Assembly: GCF_900155965.1 (NCBI RefSeq)
Contig: NZ_FTMG01000006.1
Coordinates: 248,001 to 312,000, forward strand
DNA: 64,000 nt
Direction: 5' to 3'
Origin: Mucilaginibacter lappiensis
GTDB taxonomy: Bacteria; Bacteroidota; Bacteroidia; Sphingobacteriales; Sphingobacteriaceae
Shown here: positions 8,630-16,390 of the stretch, piece after piece
Layout of the letters: each line of letters opens with the position of its first letter
Position numbering within the stretch: the stretch's first letter is position 1
Translations under genes and position numbers: made by a program
The notes under the pieces: generated by a model
Told to the model about the DNA's origin: nothing
What the model saw: the letters and a program-made list of their open reading frames with translations, nothing else
Database searches by the model: none

Positions 8630-9268
8630 ATGGCAAAAGTTAAATCATTTGTAAATAACCCTTACCAGGAAAACACATACCTTTTATATGACGAAACCGG
8701 TGAATGTGTCATTATTGATCCCGGCATGTATACCGCTACCGAACAAAATGTAGTTACCCATTTTATAAAGGATAATAATTTAACACCGGTAATGTTGCTA
8801 AATACCCATTGCCATATTGACCATGTGCTGGGGAATAAATTTGTATTTGATCAATACGGGTTAAAACCAAAGTTCCATATCGGTGAGTCGGAAGTGTTGG
8901 CAGCCGTGGTAGCCTACGCCCCGCAAATGGGCATCCGTTATGAAGTATCCCCCCTACCCGATGAATATCTACCCGAAACCGGCAGCATACAATTTGGTCA
9001 TACCACACTGCATTTGATCTTTGCACCCGGTCATTCCCCTGCATCCTTGTGTTTTTATGATAAAGAGGCCAATATCTTGATAGGCGGCGATGTGCTGTTC
9101 AGGCTGAGCATCGGCAGGTATGATCTCCCCGGCGGAAGTTTTAGCACACTGGTGGATAGCATCACCACCAAACTGTTTCTCCTGCCCGATGATTGTACGG
9201 TTTATCCCGGCCATGGCCCCGAAACTACCATCGGTTACGAAAAACAAAACAATCCGTTTATGAATTAA
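8630..9268 (+). CDS. MBL-fold metallo-hydrolase (glyoxalase II-like)
   Basis: A 212-residue metallo-beta-lactamase-fold enzyme with two metal sites: THCHIDH at 59-65, APGHSP near 125-130, IGGDVLF near 146 and PGHGPET near 189. This set resembles GloB-type thioester hydrolases. A near-consensus -7 box TACTTTTA lies at 8618-8625, only 4 bp before the ATG, implying a very short or absent leader. The substrate is not determined. Confidence 0.9.
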   Translation: MAKVKSFVNNPYQENTYLLYDETGECVIIDPGMYTATEQNVVTHFIKDNNLTPVMLLNTHCHIDHVLGNKFVFDQYGLKPKFHIGESEVLAAVVAYAPQMGIRYEVSPLPDEYLPETGSIQFGHTTLHLIFAPGHSPASLCFYDKEANILIGGDVLFRLSIGRYDLPGGSFSTLVDSITTKLFLLPDDCTVYPGHGPETTIGYEKQNNPFMN

Positions 9269-9280
9269 CCCTACATTAGG

Positions 9281-9374
9281 GTTTTACGTGATACGTTTTA
9301 TGTAGTACGTTTACAAAAATTAGTAATTTACAGATCAAAAAAACGTATAACGTTATACGTAAAACTTACAACGT
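9281..9374. repeat. Palindromic repeat, ACGTA family, copy 2
   Basis: GTTTTACGTGATACGTTTT at the left pairs with AAAACGTAT...ATACGTAAAAC at the right. It shares the AGATCAAAA...ACGTAT block with the copy at 265-338. Like that copy it lies between two plus-strand genes and abuts the next start codon. Confidence 0.8.
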
Positions 9375-9376
9375 AA

Positions 9377-10603
9377 TTGAACACTTCGATATATATAGCT
9401 AAACGGTATCTGTTTTCGGGCAAAAAAATGCACGCTATTAATATCATTTCGGGCATTTCTATGCTCGGTGTTTTAATAGGCAGCGCGGCGCTTATCATTA
9501 TTTTATCGGTATTTAATGGTTTCGAAAAGGTGATCCTTTCCCTGTATAGCAACTTTACACCCGAGATCAAGATCGAAACCCGCCTCGGTAAAACTTTTAA
9601 TCCGGATACCCCTTACTTCAATACCTTACATCAGGATAAGCGCCTCATCTCGTATACAGAAGTACTCCAGGAAAAAGCCTTGATCAAGTACGGCGACAAA
9701 ACTTTTTTAGGAACCGTAAAAGGTGTAAGCGACGATTTTTTAAAAAACAAGCGCTTGGATAGTACGGTACAGGTAGGCTCTTTCACTTTAAAAAGCGGGG
9801 GACAAAACTTCGCAGTTATTGGGGCAACTATTCAAAATAACCTGGGCGTTAATGTTCACGACGAGCTTTCGCCCATACAAATATATTCACCCCGGCGTGG
9901 AACCGAAAGCTCAGACAATCCGCTTAATGAATTTGTGGTACGTTCTATCAATCCGTCGGGCGTATTCGGTATACAACAGGAGTTTGATGACATCGTAGTA
10001 ACACCACTCGAGTTTGCCCGCGACCTGCTCGATCAACCAAAAGAAGTATCATCTATCGAGCTAACTTATAAAAAAGGCACCGACCTAACATCAGTACAAA
10101 GCAAAATCATAGATGATATAGGCACAAAGTTCACCGTAAAAAACCGCAAGGAGCAAAACACAGAGCTATATAAAACGCTCAATTACGAGCGCTGGTCGAT
10201 ATTCATGATACTTACCTTTGTACTTATCATAGCAATATTTAACATCATTGGTTCGTTAACCATGCTGGTGATTGATAAACGTAAAGATATTGCCATACTA
10301 AGCAGCCTGGGCGCTAACAAGCAAACCATACAAGGCATTTTCTTTTTTGAAGGGATGATGATATCATTCATAGGCTGCATTGCCGGCATTGTTTTAGGTT
10401 TGATATTCTGCCTGTTACAGCAACATTTTGGCTGGATAAAAATGGGCGCGCAAATGTCGGTAATTGATGCCTACCCGGTTGATATTAACCCGGTTGATGT
10501 TGGCCTGGTATTTTTAACAGTTGGCATCATTTCTGTAATAGCATCGGGCATCAGCGCACGATTAAGTATTAAAGGTTTAGATGAAATCAAACAGGATTTG
10601 TAA
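9377..10603 (+). CDS. ABC transporter permease, LolC/LolE-type
   Basis: A 408-residue inner-membrane protein with the LolC/E layout: N-terminal YIAKRYLFSGKKM and membrane segment near 25-48, a large periplasmic domain, then three membrane segments near 275-300, 320-345 and 370-395. It would extract lipoproteins for transport to the outer membrane together with an ATPase not seen here. The start is TTG 9377, directly after a repeat. It lies two genes before rbfA, an order I associate with Bacteroidota. Confidence 0.88.
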   Translation: MNTSIYIAKRYLFSGKKMHAINIISGISMLGVLIGSAALIIILSVFNGFEKVILSLYSNFTPEIKIETRLGKTFNPDTPYFNTLHQDKRLISYTEVLQEKALIKYGDKTFLGTVKGVSDDFLKNKRLDSTVQVGSFTLKSGGQNFAVIGATIQNNLGVNVHDELSPIQIYSPRRGTESSDNPLNEFVVRSINPSGVFGIQQEFDDIVVTPLEFARDLLDQPKEVSSIELTYKKGTDLTSVQSKIIDDIGTKFTVKNRKEQNTELYKTLNYERWSIFMILTFVLIIAIFNIIGSLTMLVIDKRKDIAILSSLGANKQTIQGIFFFEGMMISFIGCIAGIVLGLIFCLLQQHFGWIKMGAQMSVIDAYPVDINPVDVGLVFLTVGIISVIASGISARLSIKGLDEIKQDL

Positions 10604-10608
10604 ATTTG
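10601..10608 (+). promoter_or_regulatory. -7 box overlapping the permease stop codon
   Basis: A perfect TAAATTTG whose first three bases are the TAA stop of the LolC/E-like gene. It sits 4 bp before the ATG of the next gene, with a weak TTTA 21 bp upstream. If used, the lipoprotein mRNA is essentially leaderless. Confidence 0.45.
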
Positions 10609-10612
10609 CCAT

Positions 10613-10984
10613 ATGAGGATAGGTTATATTAAATATTTCGCGTTCTTATTTGTTTTAATTGCTGCATGCTCATGTAACAGGAGCCCGTCAAAAACCAAAG
10701 AGTCAACGATTTATAAAGGCTTGTACAGTTTTGGCCCCGAAATAAAATCATTTAAGGATTGCGACAGCGGCAGAGAGTTTTGGGTTGCCGACAGTTCGGC
10801 CCAGTTAGAACTGCAATATTCGCAGCTCAATTTCGAAAAACCTTATGAGCCCGTTTATGTTGAGGTAGAAGGTATCAAATTAAAATCAGGGAAAGAGGGT
10901 ATGGGATCTGAATATGACAGCACCCTGGTTGTAAAAAAAGTTATAAAAATAACCAAAGAGATACCCCAGGACATTTGCAATTAA
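10613..10984 (+). CDS. Lipoprotein, NlpE C-terminal-like
   Basis: A 123-residue protein with a signal sequence ending in a lipobox (AACSC; Cys19 or Cys21 lipidated). The mature part (YKGLYSFGPEIKSFKDCDSGREFWV) resembles the small OB-like domain seen at the end of NlpE-type proteins. Probably periplasm-facing and membrane-anchored. It may use its own promoter overlapping the end of the permease gene. Confidence 0.7.
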   Translation: MRIGYIKYFAFLFVLIAACSCNRSPSKTKESTIYKGLYSFGPEIKSFKDCDSGREFWVADSSAQLELQYSQLNFEKPYEPVYVEVEGIKLKSGKEGMGSEYDSTLVVKKVIKITKEIPQDICN

Positions 10985-11090
10985 TAACTTATTATTAATA
11001 GCTTTAATTATTCGCAACGCCTGCTATATTTCAGCCGTTCTAAACCAAATAAATAAAACTCATTTGCCACAGTGGCGTTAACTAACTATT

Positions 11091-11462
11091 ATGGAATCAA
11101 AACGTCAGCAAAAATTTGCAGGAGTAATACAGCAGGACCTGGCCGCCATATTTCAGCGCGAAGGCATGAACTATTTGCCCAATACCATGGTAACCATTAC
11201 TAAAGTGCGCGTAACGCCCGATTTGGCGATTGCCCGCATATTTTTAAGCTTCTTTGGCAATAACAATTTGCAGCTGGCCCTGCAAACCATCAAATCGCAC
11301 GCCTCCGAGATCAGGTACAAACTGGGTGCCCGCATTAAAGACCAGGTAAGGATCATTCCGCAACTGGAGTTTTTTGTGGATGACACTAGCGAGTATGTAG
11401 AGCGCATGGACAAAATATTTGAAAAAATAAGCAAAGAAGAGCGCCAGCCCGATACCGAATAA
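11091..11462 (+). CDS. rbfA: 30S ribosome-binding factor A
   Basis: A 123-residue single-KH-domain protein needed for late 16S rRNA processing and cold adaptation. Diagnostic stretches are RQQKFAGVIQQDLAAIFQRE at the start, VTITKVRVTPDLAIARIF, and the C-terminal RIIPQLEFFVDDTSEYVERM. The length is typical. The M23 peptidase gene begins 7 bp downstream. Confidence 0.95.
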   Translation: MESKRQQKFAGVIQQDLAAIFQREGMNYLPNTMVTITKVRVTPDLAIARIFLSFFGNNNLQLALQTIKSHASEIRYKLGARIKDQVRIIPQLEFFVDDTSEYVERMDKIFEKISKEERQPDTE

Positions 11463-11469
11463 TTGCCGG

Positions 11470-12156
11470 ATGAATCTGCATGCCCGTTTAAAAACGTATT
11501 TGCAAAACAACCCTACTGCTATTGGCAAAGTGGTTGACTATAATGCCGGCACCGACCGGCTTTTTCCGTTGGATTTTACTGCTGCCAACATCGAGCTCAA
11601 CATGACCATTATTGCAGATACGCAGCAATTTAGTGATTGGGTAAGTGAAAAATTAAAGGTCAATAACTGTCGTTATGGTATTGGTGGCTATATGGAGCAT
11701 CGCACCATTTATGCTGTAAGTCCGCATTTTGATACTGATGCCGAGCCTCGTCGTTTGCATTTAGGTGTTGATATCTGGGGTGATGCCGGCACACTCGTTT
11801 ATTCGCCGTTTGACGGTACCGTGCACAGCTTTCAGGATAATAATAATCTGGGCGATTATGGCCCTGCCATTATATTAAAACACAATCTTGATGGCTTAAC
11901 CCTATACAGCCTCTACGGCCACCTAAGCCGCAAAAGTTTGATCGGACTGACCATTGGCATGCCCATCAATAAAAACCAGCAGATAGCCACGCTGGGCAAC
12001 AACCAGGAGAATGGCCAATGGCCACCACACCTGCACTTTCAGCTCATGTATGATATGGAAGGCAAACATGGCGACTATCCGGGGGTGTGCAAATATTCTG
12101 AAAAGGAACAATACGGGTTGAATATTCCTGATCCAAACCTTGTTTTGAGGTTTTGA
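11470..12156 (+). CDS. M23-family peptidoglycan DD-metallopeptidase
   Basis: A 228-residue LytM/M23 protein with all zinc ligands visible: H97xxxD101 (HLGVDIW), His151 in YGHLS, and H187xH189 (HLHFQ). Such enzymes cut peptide cross-links in peptidoglycan or act as regulators. No signal peptide is apparent, which is unusual for a wall hydrolase, so it may act on cytoplasmic or imported peptides, or be exported otherwise. It is co-transcribed with rbfA. Confidence 0.88.
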   Translation: MNLHARLKTYLQNNPTAIGKVVDYNAGTDRLFPLDFTAANIELNMTIIADTQQFSDWVSEKLKVNNCRYGIGGYMEHRTIYAVSPHFDTDAEPRRLHLGVDIWGDAGTLVYSPFDGTVHSFQDNNNLGDYGPAIILKHNLDGLTLYSLYGHLSRKSLIGLTIGMPINKNQQIATLGNNQENGQWPPHLHFQLMYDMEGKHGDYPGVCKYSEKEQYGLNIPDPNLVLRF

Positions 12157-12218
12157 CATCCGAATAAAAGCGAATTCGCATTAAACTTTATATCCGTTTT
12201 ATTGTCGATATTTATAGT

Positions 12219-12893
12219 ATGGTAAAACGCTTGTTTATACTTGTTTCGATGATGGCAACAACAGCCTCTATGGCTTTTGCCCAGCCCGCTTTTAAGGGCG
12301 GCCAAAACGCGCTCATGGACTTTTTAAGAACAAAAATTGTATATCCGGAATATTCCAGCAAAAATTGCATCTCAGCCACCATTGACGTGGCCTTTAGGCT
12401 TGATAATAATGGTAAGGTTACCAACGCTAGCGTGCAGCGCGGACTGGGTATTGATCTGGATGATGAAGCTCTGCGCGTTATTAAATTGACATCTGGCCAT
12501 TGGACCATACCTGCTGATTATAATGAGAACACCAACCTGGTACAACCCATTCGTTTTGACCCTTCCCAAACCAATTGCGGCACCTTAAATAATGCAGCAA
12601 ATATGCAGGCTGCTATCGACGATTATAAAAACCGGCAGGAGCTGGAAAACGCCGTAACCAATTACTATATCAATAAATACAAAGGCAAAGCTGACACCAG
12701 TAAAGAACCTGCCATTCTGGCTTTAAAGAAGCAATTGGGTTTTGATGACGAGCTAATTGGCGACCTGCTGAAACAGGCTAATCAAAAATTAAAACAAGAC
12801 GATAAAGAAGGCGCCTGTACCGACTGGACTTTTATCCGCAACATTGGCAGTGATAAGGCCGATAGCTTTATTAAAAAATATTGCGGGCAATAA
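12219..12893 (+). CDS. Secreted TonB C-terminal-domain protein
   Basis: 224 residues with a signal peptide ending near MAFAQ. Residues 24-110 form a TonB C-terminal-like domain (FLRTKIVYPEYS...ISATIDVAFRLDNNGKVTNASVQRG). The remaining 110 residues are helical and may be a repeat or interaction domain. It lacks the usual N-terminal membrane anchor and proline-rich linker of a true TonB, so it is probably a periplasmic protein that borrows the fold. Confidence 0.75.
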   Translation: MVKRLFILVSMMATTASMAFAQPAFKGGQNALMDFLRTKIVYPEYSSKNCISATIDVAFRLDNNGKVTNASVQRGLGIDLDDEALRVIKLTSGHWTIPADYNENTNLVQPIRFDPSQTNCGTLNNAANMQAAIDDYKNRQELENAVTNYYINKYKGKADTSKEPAILALKKQLGFDDELIGDLLKQANQKLKQDDKEGACTDWTFIRNIGSDKADSFIKKYCGQ

Positions 12894-12919
12894 TTTTATA
12901 AAACCATTACATTCACTGC

Positions 12920-13411
12920 ATGGTTCAACACGAGCAGCAATTACGCAAAAAAATAAAAACCTGGATCATTATATTCATCATCGGCTTAGTATTAAGTGGC
13001 GTAACCGCCTTCCCAATTGAATCAGAATTGGCTTTTTTCGCATCGCACACTCAGGCTTTTCCTGCCTTTATGCAGCCCTGGATTATAAAGGTTTATCTAG
13101 CTGTAAAAACCACTAATCAAAACTATCCCTACTTAAGCTACGGTACCGATTGGCTAGCATTTGGTCACTTGGTGATAGCTCTGGTATTTATTGGCCCGTT
13201 AAAAGATCCTGTGAAAAATAGCTGGATCATCCAATTTGGGATGATTGCCTGCGTCATGGTTTTTCCGCTGGCCTTTATTGCTGGCCCCATACGGGGGATA
13301 CCACTTTACTGGCGTTGCATTGATTGCTGCTTTGGCATTTTTGGTATTATACCGCTTTATATCTGCTATCGCGATATCAAAAAACTGGAGACCTTAACGT
13401 TAACTCCCTGA
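12920..13411 (+). CDS. Unidentified membrane protein with four segments
   Basis: 163 residues with predicted membrane segments near 13-31, 75-95, 102-125 and 132-148, and a loop after segment 1 rich in aromatic residues. I do not recognise the family. Its 3' end overlaps the convergent SGNH hydrolase gene by 12 bp. Confidence 0.65.
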   Translation: MVQHEQQLRKKIKTWIIIFIIGLVLSGVTAFPIESELAFFASHTQAFPAFMQPWIIKVYLAVKTTNQNYPYLSYGTDWLAFGHLVIALVFIGPLKDPVKNSWIIQFGMIACVMVFPLAFIAGPIRGIPLYWRCIDCCFGIFGIIPLYICYRDIKKLETLTLTP

Positions 13412-14251
13412 AGGCTGAATAACTGATCTCGATTTGGAGATAACGATATTTCTGTTTCCCAGTGGTACCTGTGAATTACTTCGATGCAGCTGATCCAAAA
13501 TATATTGCACAATCAATTTTCCCATCTTTTGTTTTCCGGCTGTTGAAAGATGCCCGCTGTTACGATACAATATCTTATGCTTTTTATAATCGTCGCATAC
13601 CATATTAAAGGGCACTACGATGGTTGAATCCTGCAGATGGGTATCTTTTAACAATTGACCAATCTGCTTTCTGTAATCATCAAGACTGCCGGTGCTGCCA
13701 TTATCAATAATTAAAGAGGCCACCTCATTACGGGCTTTTTGTAGTACGTCGAGACTATCGGTTGTTTCTTTAAAACCAAAGTCGGGCATGGTTATAAAAA
13801 CCGGTTCGATATTATTTTTCAGCAAATCGCTTATAATGAGCGAGCAGTAGTAAGCGTAAAATTTGGCTCCCATCTCACCAGTGGCATCGCTGGTACCTGT
13901 CAAAACAATGCAGTAATCAAGGTTATGATGTAAAATTTCGCTGCTGGAGTAAGGCGAACCCGAGCTCGCATAAAGGTTATCATAGATCTGTTTTGTTTTG
14001 GCTTCTGGTTCGCCAAATGAAATGATCTCTGTTTTTAAGCCATGTTTTAAAAACTCATTACTAATAATGGTATCCAGGGTAGTTCCGCTGGCCCAGCTAT
14101 CACCTATAATACCAATACGGAGTACCTCGTTTCTGTGCTTTACCTCATGCCGGGATATGTGCCTTGGCTCAAAAGAATATCTTTTATACAAGTAATAACC
14201 AAATTCAGCTAACAGCATACCTGCTAATAATAACAACAGCTTTATTCGCAT
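13400..14251 (-). CDS. Membrane-anchored SGNH/GDSL hydrolase
   Basis: 283 residues. An N-terminal hydrophobic segment (5-20) anchors or exports it. Block I is IGIIGDSWASGTT near residue 47-59 with the nucleophile Ser, block III is LTGTSDATG in place of the usual GxND, and block V is SGHLSTAGKQKM near 246. Probably an esterase acting on surface glycans or lipids. It lies downstream of, and on the same strand as, the ECF sigma gene with a 98-bp gap. Confidence 0.75.
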   Translation of the reverse strand: MRIKLLLLLAGMLLAEFGYYLYKRYSFEPRHISRHEVKHRNEVLRIGIIGDSWASGTTLDTIISNEFLKHGLKTEIISFGEPEAKTKQIYDNLYASSGSPYSSSEILHHNLDYCIVLTGTSDATGEMGAKFYAYYCSLIISDLLKNNIEPVFITMPDFGFKETTDSLDVLQKARNEVASLIIDNGSTGSLDDYRKQIGQLLKDTHLQDSTIVVPFNMVCDDYKKHKILYRNSGHLSTAGKQKMGKLIVQYILDQLHRSNSQVPLGNRNIVISKSRSVIQPSGS

Positions 14252-14349
14252 ACTTATATCCAGTTACAAAGGGGGTTACGTAACAGCACTATTTTACGAT
14301 CAAATATCCGATAAAGATTTGCTTTTTATAAAAAAAATTTCATGTGTAA

Positions 14350-14916
14350 TTATAGGAAAAACAGGTAGGTTACATGTTTTAAAGTTTGCCTCAATTTTTC
14401 AAGTGCTATACCTACCTGGCGCTCAACAGTTTTGGGCGAAATATTGAGTTTACTGGCAATCTCTTTATACTTCATATCACTGAAGCGACTCATCACAAAA
14501 ATTTCACGACACTTTTCTGGCAGGGTATCAATGGCTGCATTAATTTGATGAGTTAGTTCTTTTTCTTCGTACCCACTTTCTACGGTATTCCGTACTTCAT
14601 CGAAAAGATTATTCTTTTCCAGGTAAGCCGCGTATAAGTTCTCTATTTTTTGATGTTTTAAATAATTCAGGCTCCGGTTTTGCACCATTTTAAATAAATA
14701 AGAGCCTACCGAGGTTGAAAAAGTAACTTCATGCCCCTTCTCCCATAAAAGAGCGAAAACATCAGCAACAATTTCTTCAGAAATAGAAAGATCATTTACA
14801 AAACGGTTGCAAAAAAGCGTAAGCCGGGTATAATAAAGCTTAAATAAAGCCTCAAATGCCCTTGCATCGCCTTGTGTAAGTTTGGTAATGCGTATTTCGT
14901 CGTTTTTAGTAATCAT
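14350..14916 (-). CDS. ECF RNA polymerase sigma factor (Bacteroidetes family)
   Basis: 188 residues with a sigma-70 region 2 (AFEALFKLYYTRL...ISEEIVADVFALLWEK, about 18-75) and region 4 (LPEKCREIFVMSRFSDMKYKEIA...PKTVERQVGIALEKL, about 125-180). It is divergent from the FecR gene, the standard arrangement in which the outer-membrane SusC signals through FecR to release this sigma factor and switch on the transport genes. Confidence 0.93.
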   Translation of the reverse strand: MITKNDEIRITKLTQGDARAFEALFKLYYTRLTLFCNRFVNDLSISEEIVADVFALLWEKGHEVTFSTSVGSYLFKMVQNRSLNYLKHQKIENLYAAYLEKNNLFDEVRNTVESGYEEKELTHQINAAIDTLPEKCREIFVMSRFSDMKYKEIASKLNISPKTVERQVGIALEKLRQTLKHVTYLFFL

Positions 14917-15159
14917 TTATTCATAATCCAATCAAAATGAGGCACTTTTTAAAAAACTTTAACAAGTTAGATAAAAAAATTTAAATGTTTCAAATTTAAT
15001 ATGGAAATAATGATAAAGTAATTATAAAACATTCTGCATAGTGTAACATAAACACAATTAACTCGGGGTTTTAAAGCCCATTACCGAATATTTACAAAAA
15101 ATATTTTCAATGTGTTTGAGGGTAAGCCGTTTTTTGATTGTCTTGCTATTATAATAAGA

Positions 15160-16218
15160 ATGGATAACGACGAGATAAAACTATTATTGGTAAAGTATAT
15201 TACCCGTGAGGCTAACGAGCAGGAGACCGACCAGGTTAGGGAATGGGTAAAAGCACACCCAGAGAATGAGCAGTACTTTGCGCAACTATATGAGGCCTGG
15301 CAAAATATGATGTATCTGAAGCCGGAAATTATTGATGAAGAAAAAGCATATCAAAAATTTTTGTCGACCATACCACAGGAAACAAAATACAGGCAATTAT
15401 ATAGATGGAGTAAGGTAGCAGCCGTTGTAGCGCTGTTTAGTGTGCTTTCTGTTTTCTTAATAAGGCATTATTCACAAAATGTAAAAAGCATCAGGATAGT
15501 GTCTGTTAATAAAGGGGGGATTAAAAAAATAGTTTTAACAGATGGTACACTTGTTTGGCTAAACGCAGGCAGCAAGTTAAACTACAATACTGATTTTGGT
15601 AAAAAAAACCGAACGGTTTATTTAGAAGGCGAAGCGTTTTTTGAAATAGCGCCCGGTAAAAAAACTATACCCTTTATTGTAAATACAAAAAATTATACCA
15701 TTAGGGATATCGGCACCAAGTTTAATTTGAAATCATATCCAAATGACTCTTTCTTTGAAACAACGGTTGTAAAAGGCGAAGTTTCGGTTGAAGGCAATAT
15801 TGATAATAACAACCGCGAAATGAGTCGCATATACGTTAAACCGCGACAGGTACTGCGGATCTATCGTCAACAACAGAAAGAAAAATACACCTATAAACCA
15901 GATGATCAGACTACTAAAGAACTGAACGAGATACAGGTTTTACAGATCGACTCAGCCAACACGGATAAATATGATGGCTGGAAAGAAGATTTGCTAGTAT
16001 TTGATGGAAATACGCTTGATGAGATATCGAAAGTGCTGGAACGCCGGTACAATGTAAAAATAATCATGAATGATGCCAGGCTACAAAATATAAGATATTC
16101 CGGAAGTTTTAAAAAAATAGCCACTATTGACAAGGTATTGAGTTTAATAAAAGGGAATACAGACATTGATTATACAATCAATGGCAATACTGTAACCATT
16201 ATCAAAAGAACCAACTAA
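15160..16218 (+). CDS. FecR-family anti-sigma factor
   Basis: I place the start at ATG 15160 (MDNDEIKLLL); an ATG at 15112 adds 16 unlikely residues. The 352-residue protein has a cytoplasmic sigma-binding region (1-80), one membrane segment (about 85-103), a periplasmic FecR domain with the GGIKKIVLTDGT...WLNAGSKLNY signature, and a C-terminal DUF4974-type domain that resembles STN. It would pass the signal from the SusC protein encoded downstream to the ECF sigma factor encoded upstream. Confidence 0.93.
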   Translation: MDNDEIKLLLVKYITREANEQETDQVREWVKAHPENEQYFAQLYEAWQNMMYLKPEIIDEEKAYQKFLSTIPQETKYRQLYRWSKVAAVVALFSVLSVFLIRHYSQNVKSIRIVSVNKGGIKKIVLTDGTLVWLNAGSKLNYNTDFGKKNRTVYLEGEAFFEIAPGKKTIPFIVNTKNYTIRDIGTKFNLKSYPNDSFFETTVVKGEVSVEGNIDNNNREMSRIYVKPRQVLRIYRQQQKEKYTYKPDDQTTKELNEIQVLQIDSANTDKYDGWKEDLLVFDGNTLDEISKVLERRYNVKIIMNDARLQNIRYSGSFKKIATIDKVLSLIKGNTDIDYTINGNTVTIIKRTN

Positions 16219-16286
16219 TCAACTATAAAACATACACCATTAAAAAAGCAGCTATGGCAAAAAAATAACTTCTCTCTCCTTTCAAT

Positions 16287-16316
16287 AAAAAACCCGGCGT
16301 GCGCTAACACTCCGGG
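16287..16316 (-). terminator. Minus-strand intrinsic terminator between fecR and susC
   Basis: On the minus strand a stem CCCGGAGTG / CACGCCGGG with a six-base loop is followed by six T (A tract at 16287-16292 on the plus strand). There is no minus-strand gene for it to serve, and the plus-strand orientation has no T tract. It would end an RNA running antisense to the susC leader. Confidence 0.65.
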
Positions 16317-16332
16317 CTATGTAAAAAATTAA

Positions 16333-16372
16333 TAGCTAATACCCTACGCTTGGGGAAGCATAGTATTAACTA
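16333..16372. other. Hairpin in the susC leader
   Basis: An 8-bp stem (CTACGCTT, GGGG loop, AAGCATAG) extended outward by TAATA/TATTA past a two-base bulge and by TAG/CTA past one mismatch. It ends 18 bp before the susC ATG. In the minus-strand RNA the one C-A mismatch of the plus strand becomes a U-G pair. Confidence 0.65.
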
Positions 16373-16390
16373 ATTAACAAACACAAATTT

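Larger units (their letters stand above)
16287..16378 (-). ncRNA. Candidate antisense small RNA over the susC leader
   Basis: Inferred from three signs: the minus-strand terminator at 16287-16316; a minus-strand -7 box TAAATTTG (16391-16384), which would start an RNA of about 90 bases; and an upstream hairpin (16333-16372) that pairs better in the minus-strand RNA. No clear -33 element is seen. Cis-antisense small RNAs that repress susC-type genes are known in Bacteroides polysaccharide utilisation loci with ECF/anti-sigma control. The boundaries are estimates. Confidence 0.45.

Noticed and set aside
8454..8654. Open frame over the GATTTGGG repeat
   Set aside because: The sequence FPNSQNPKSNIRNPKSK is translated palindromic repeat.
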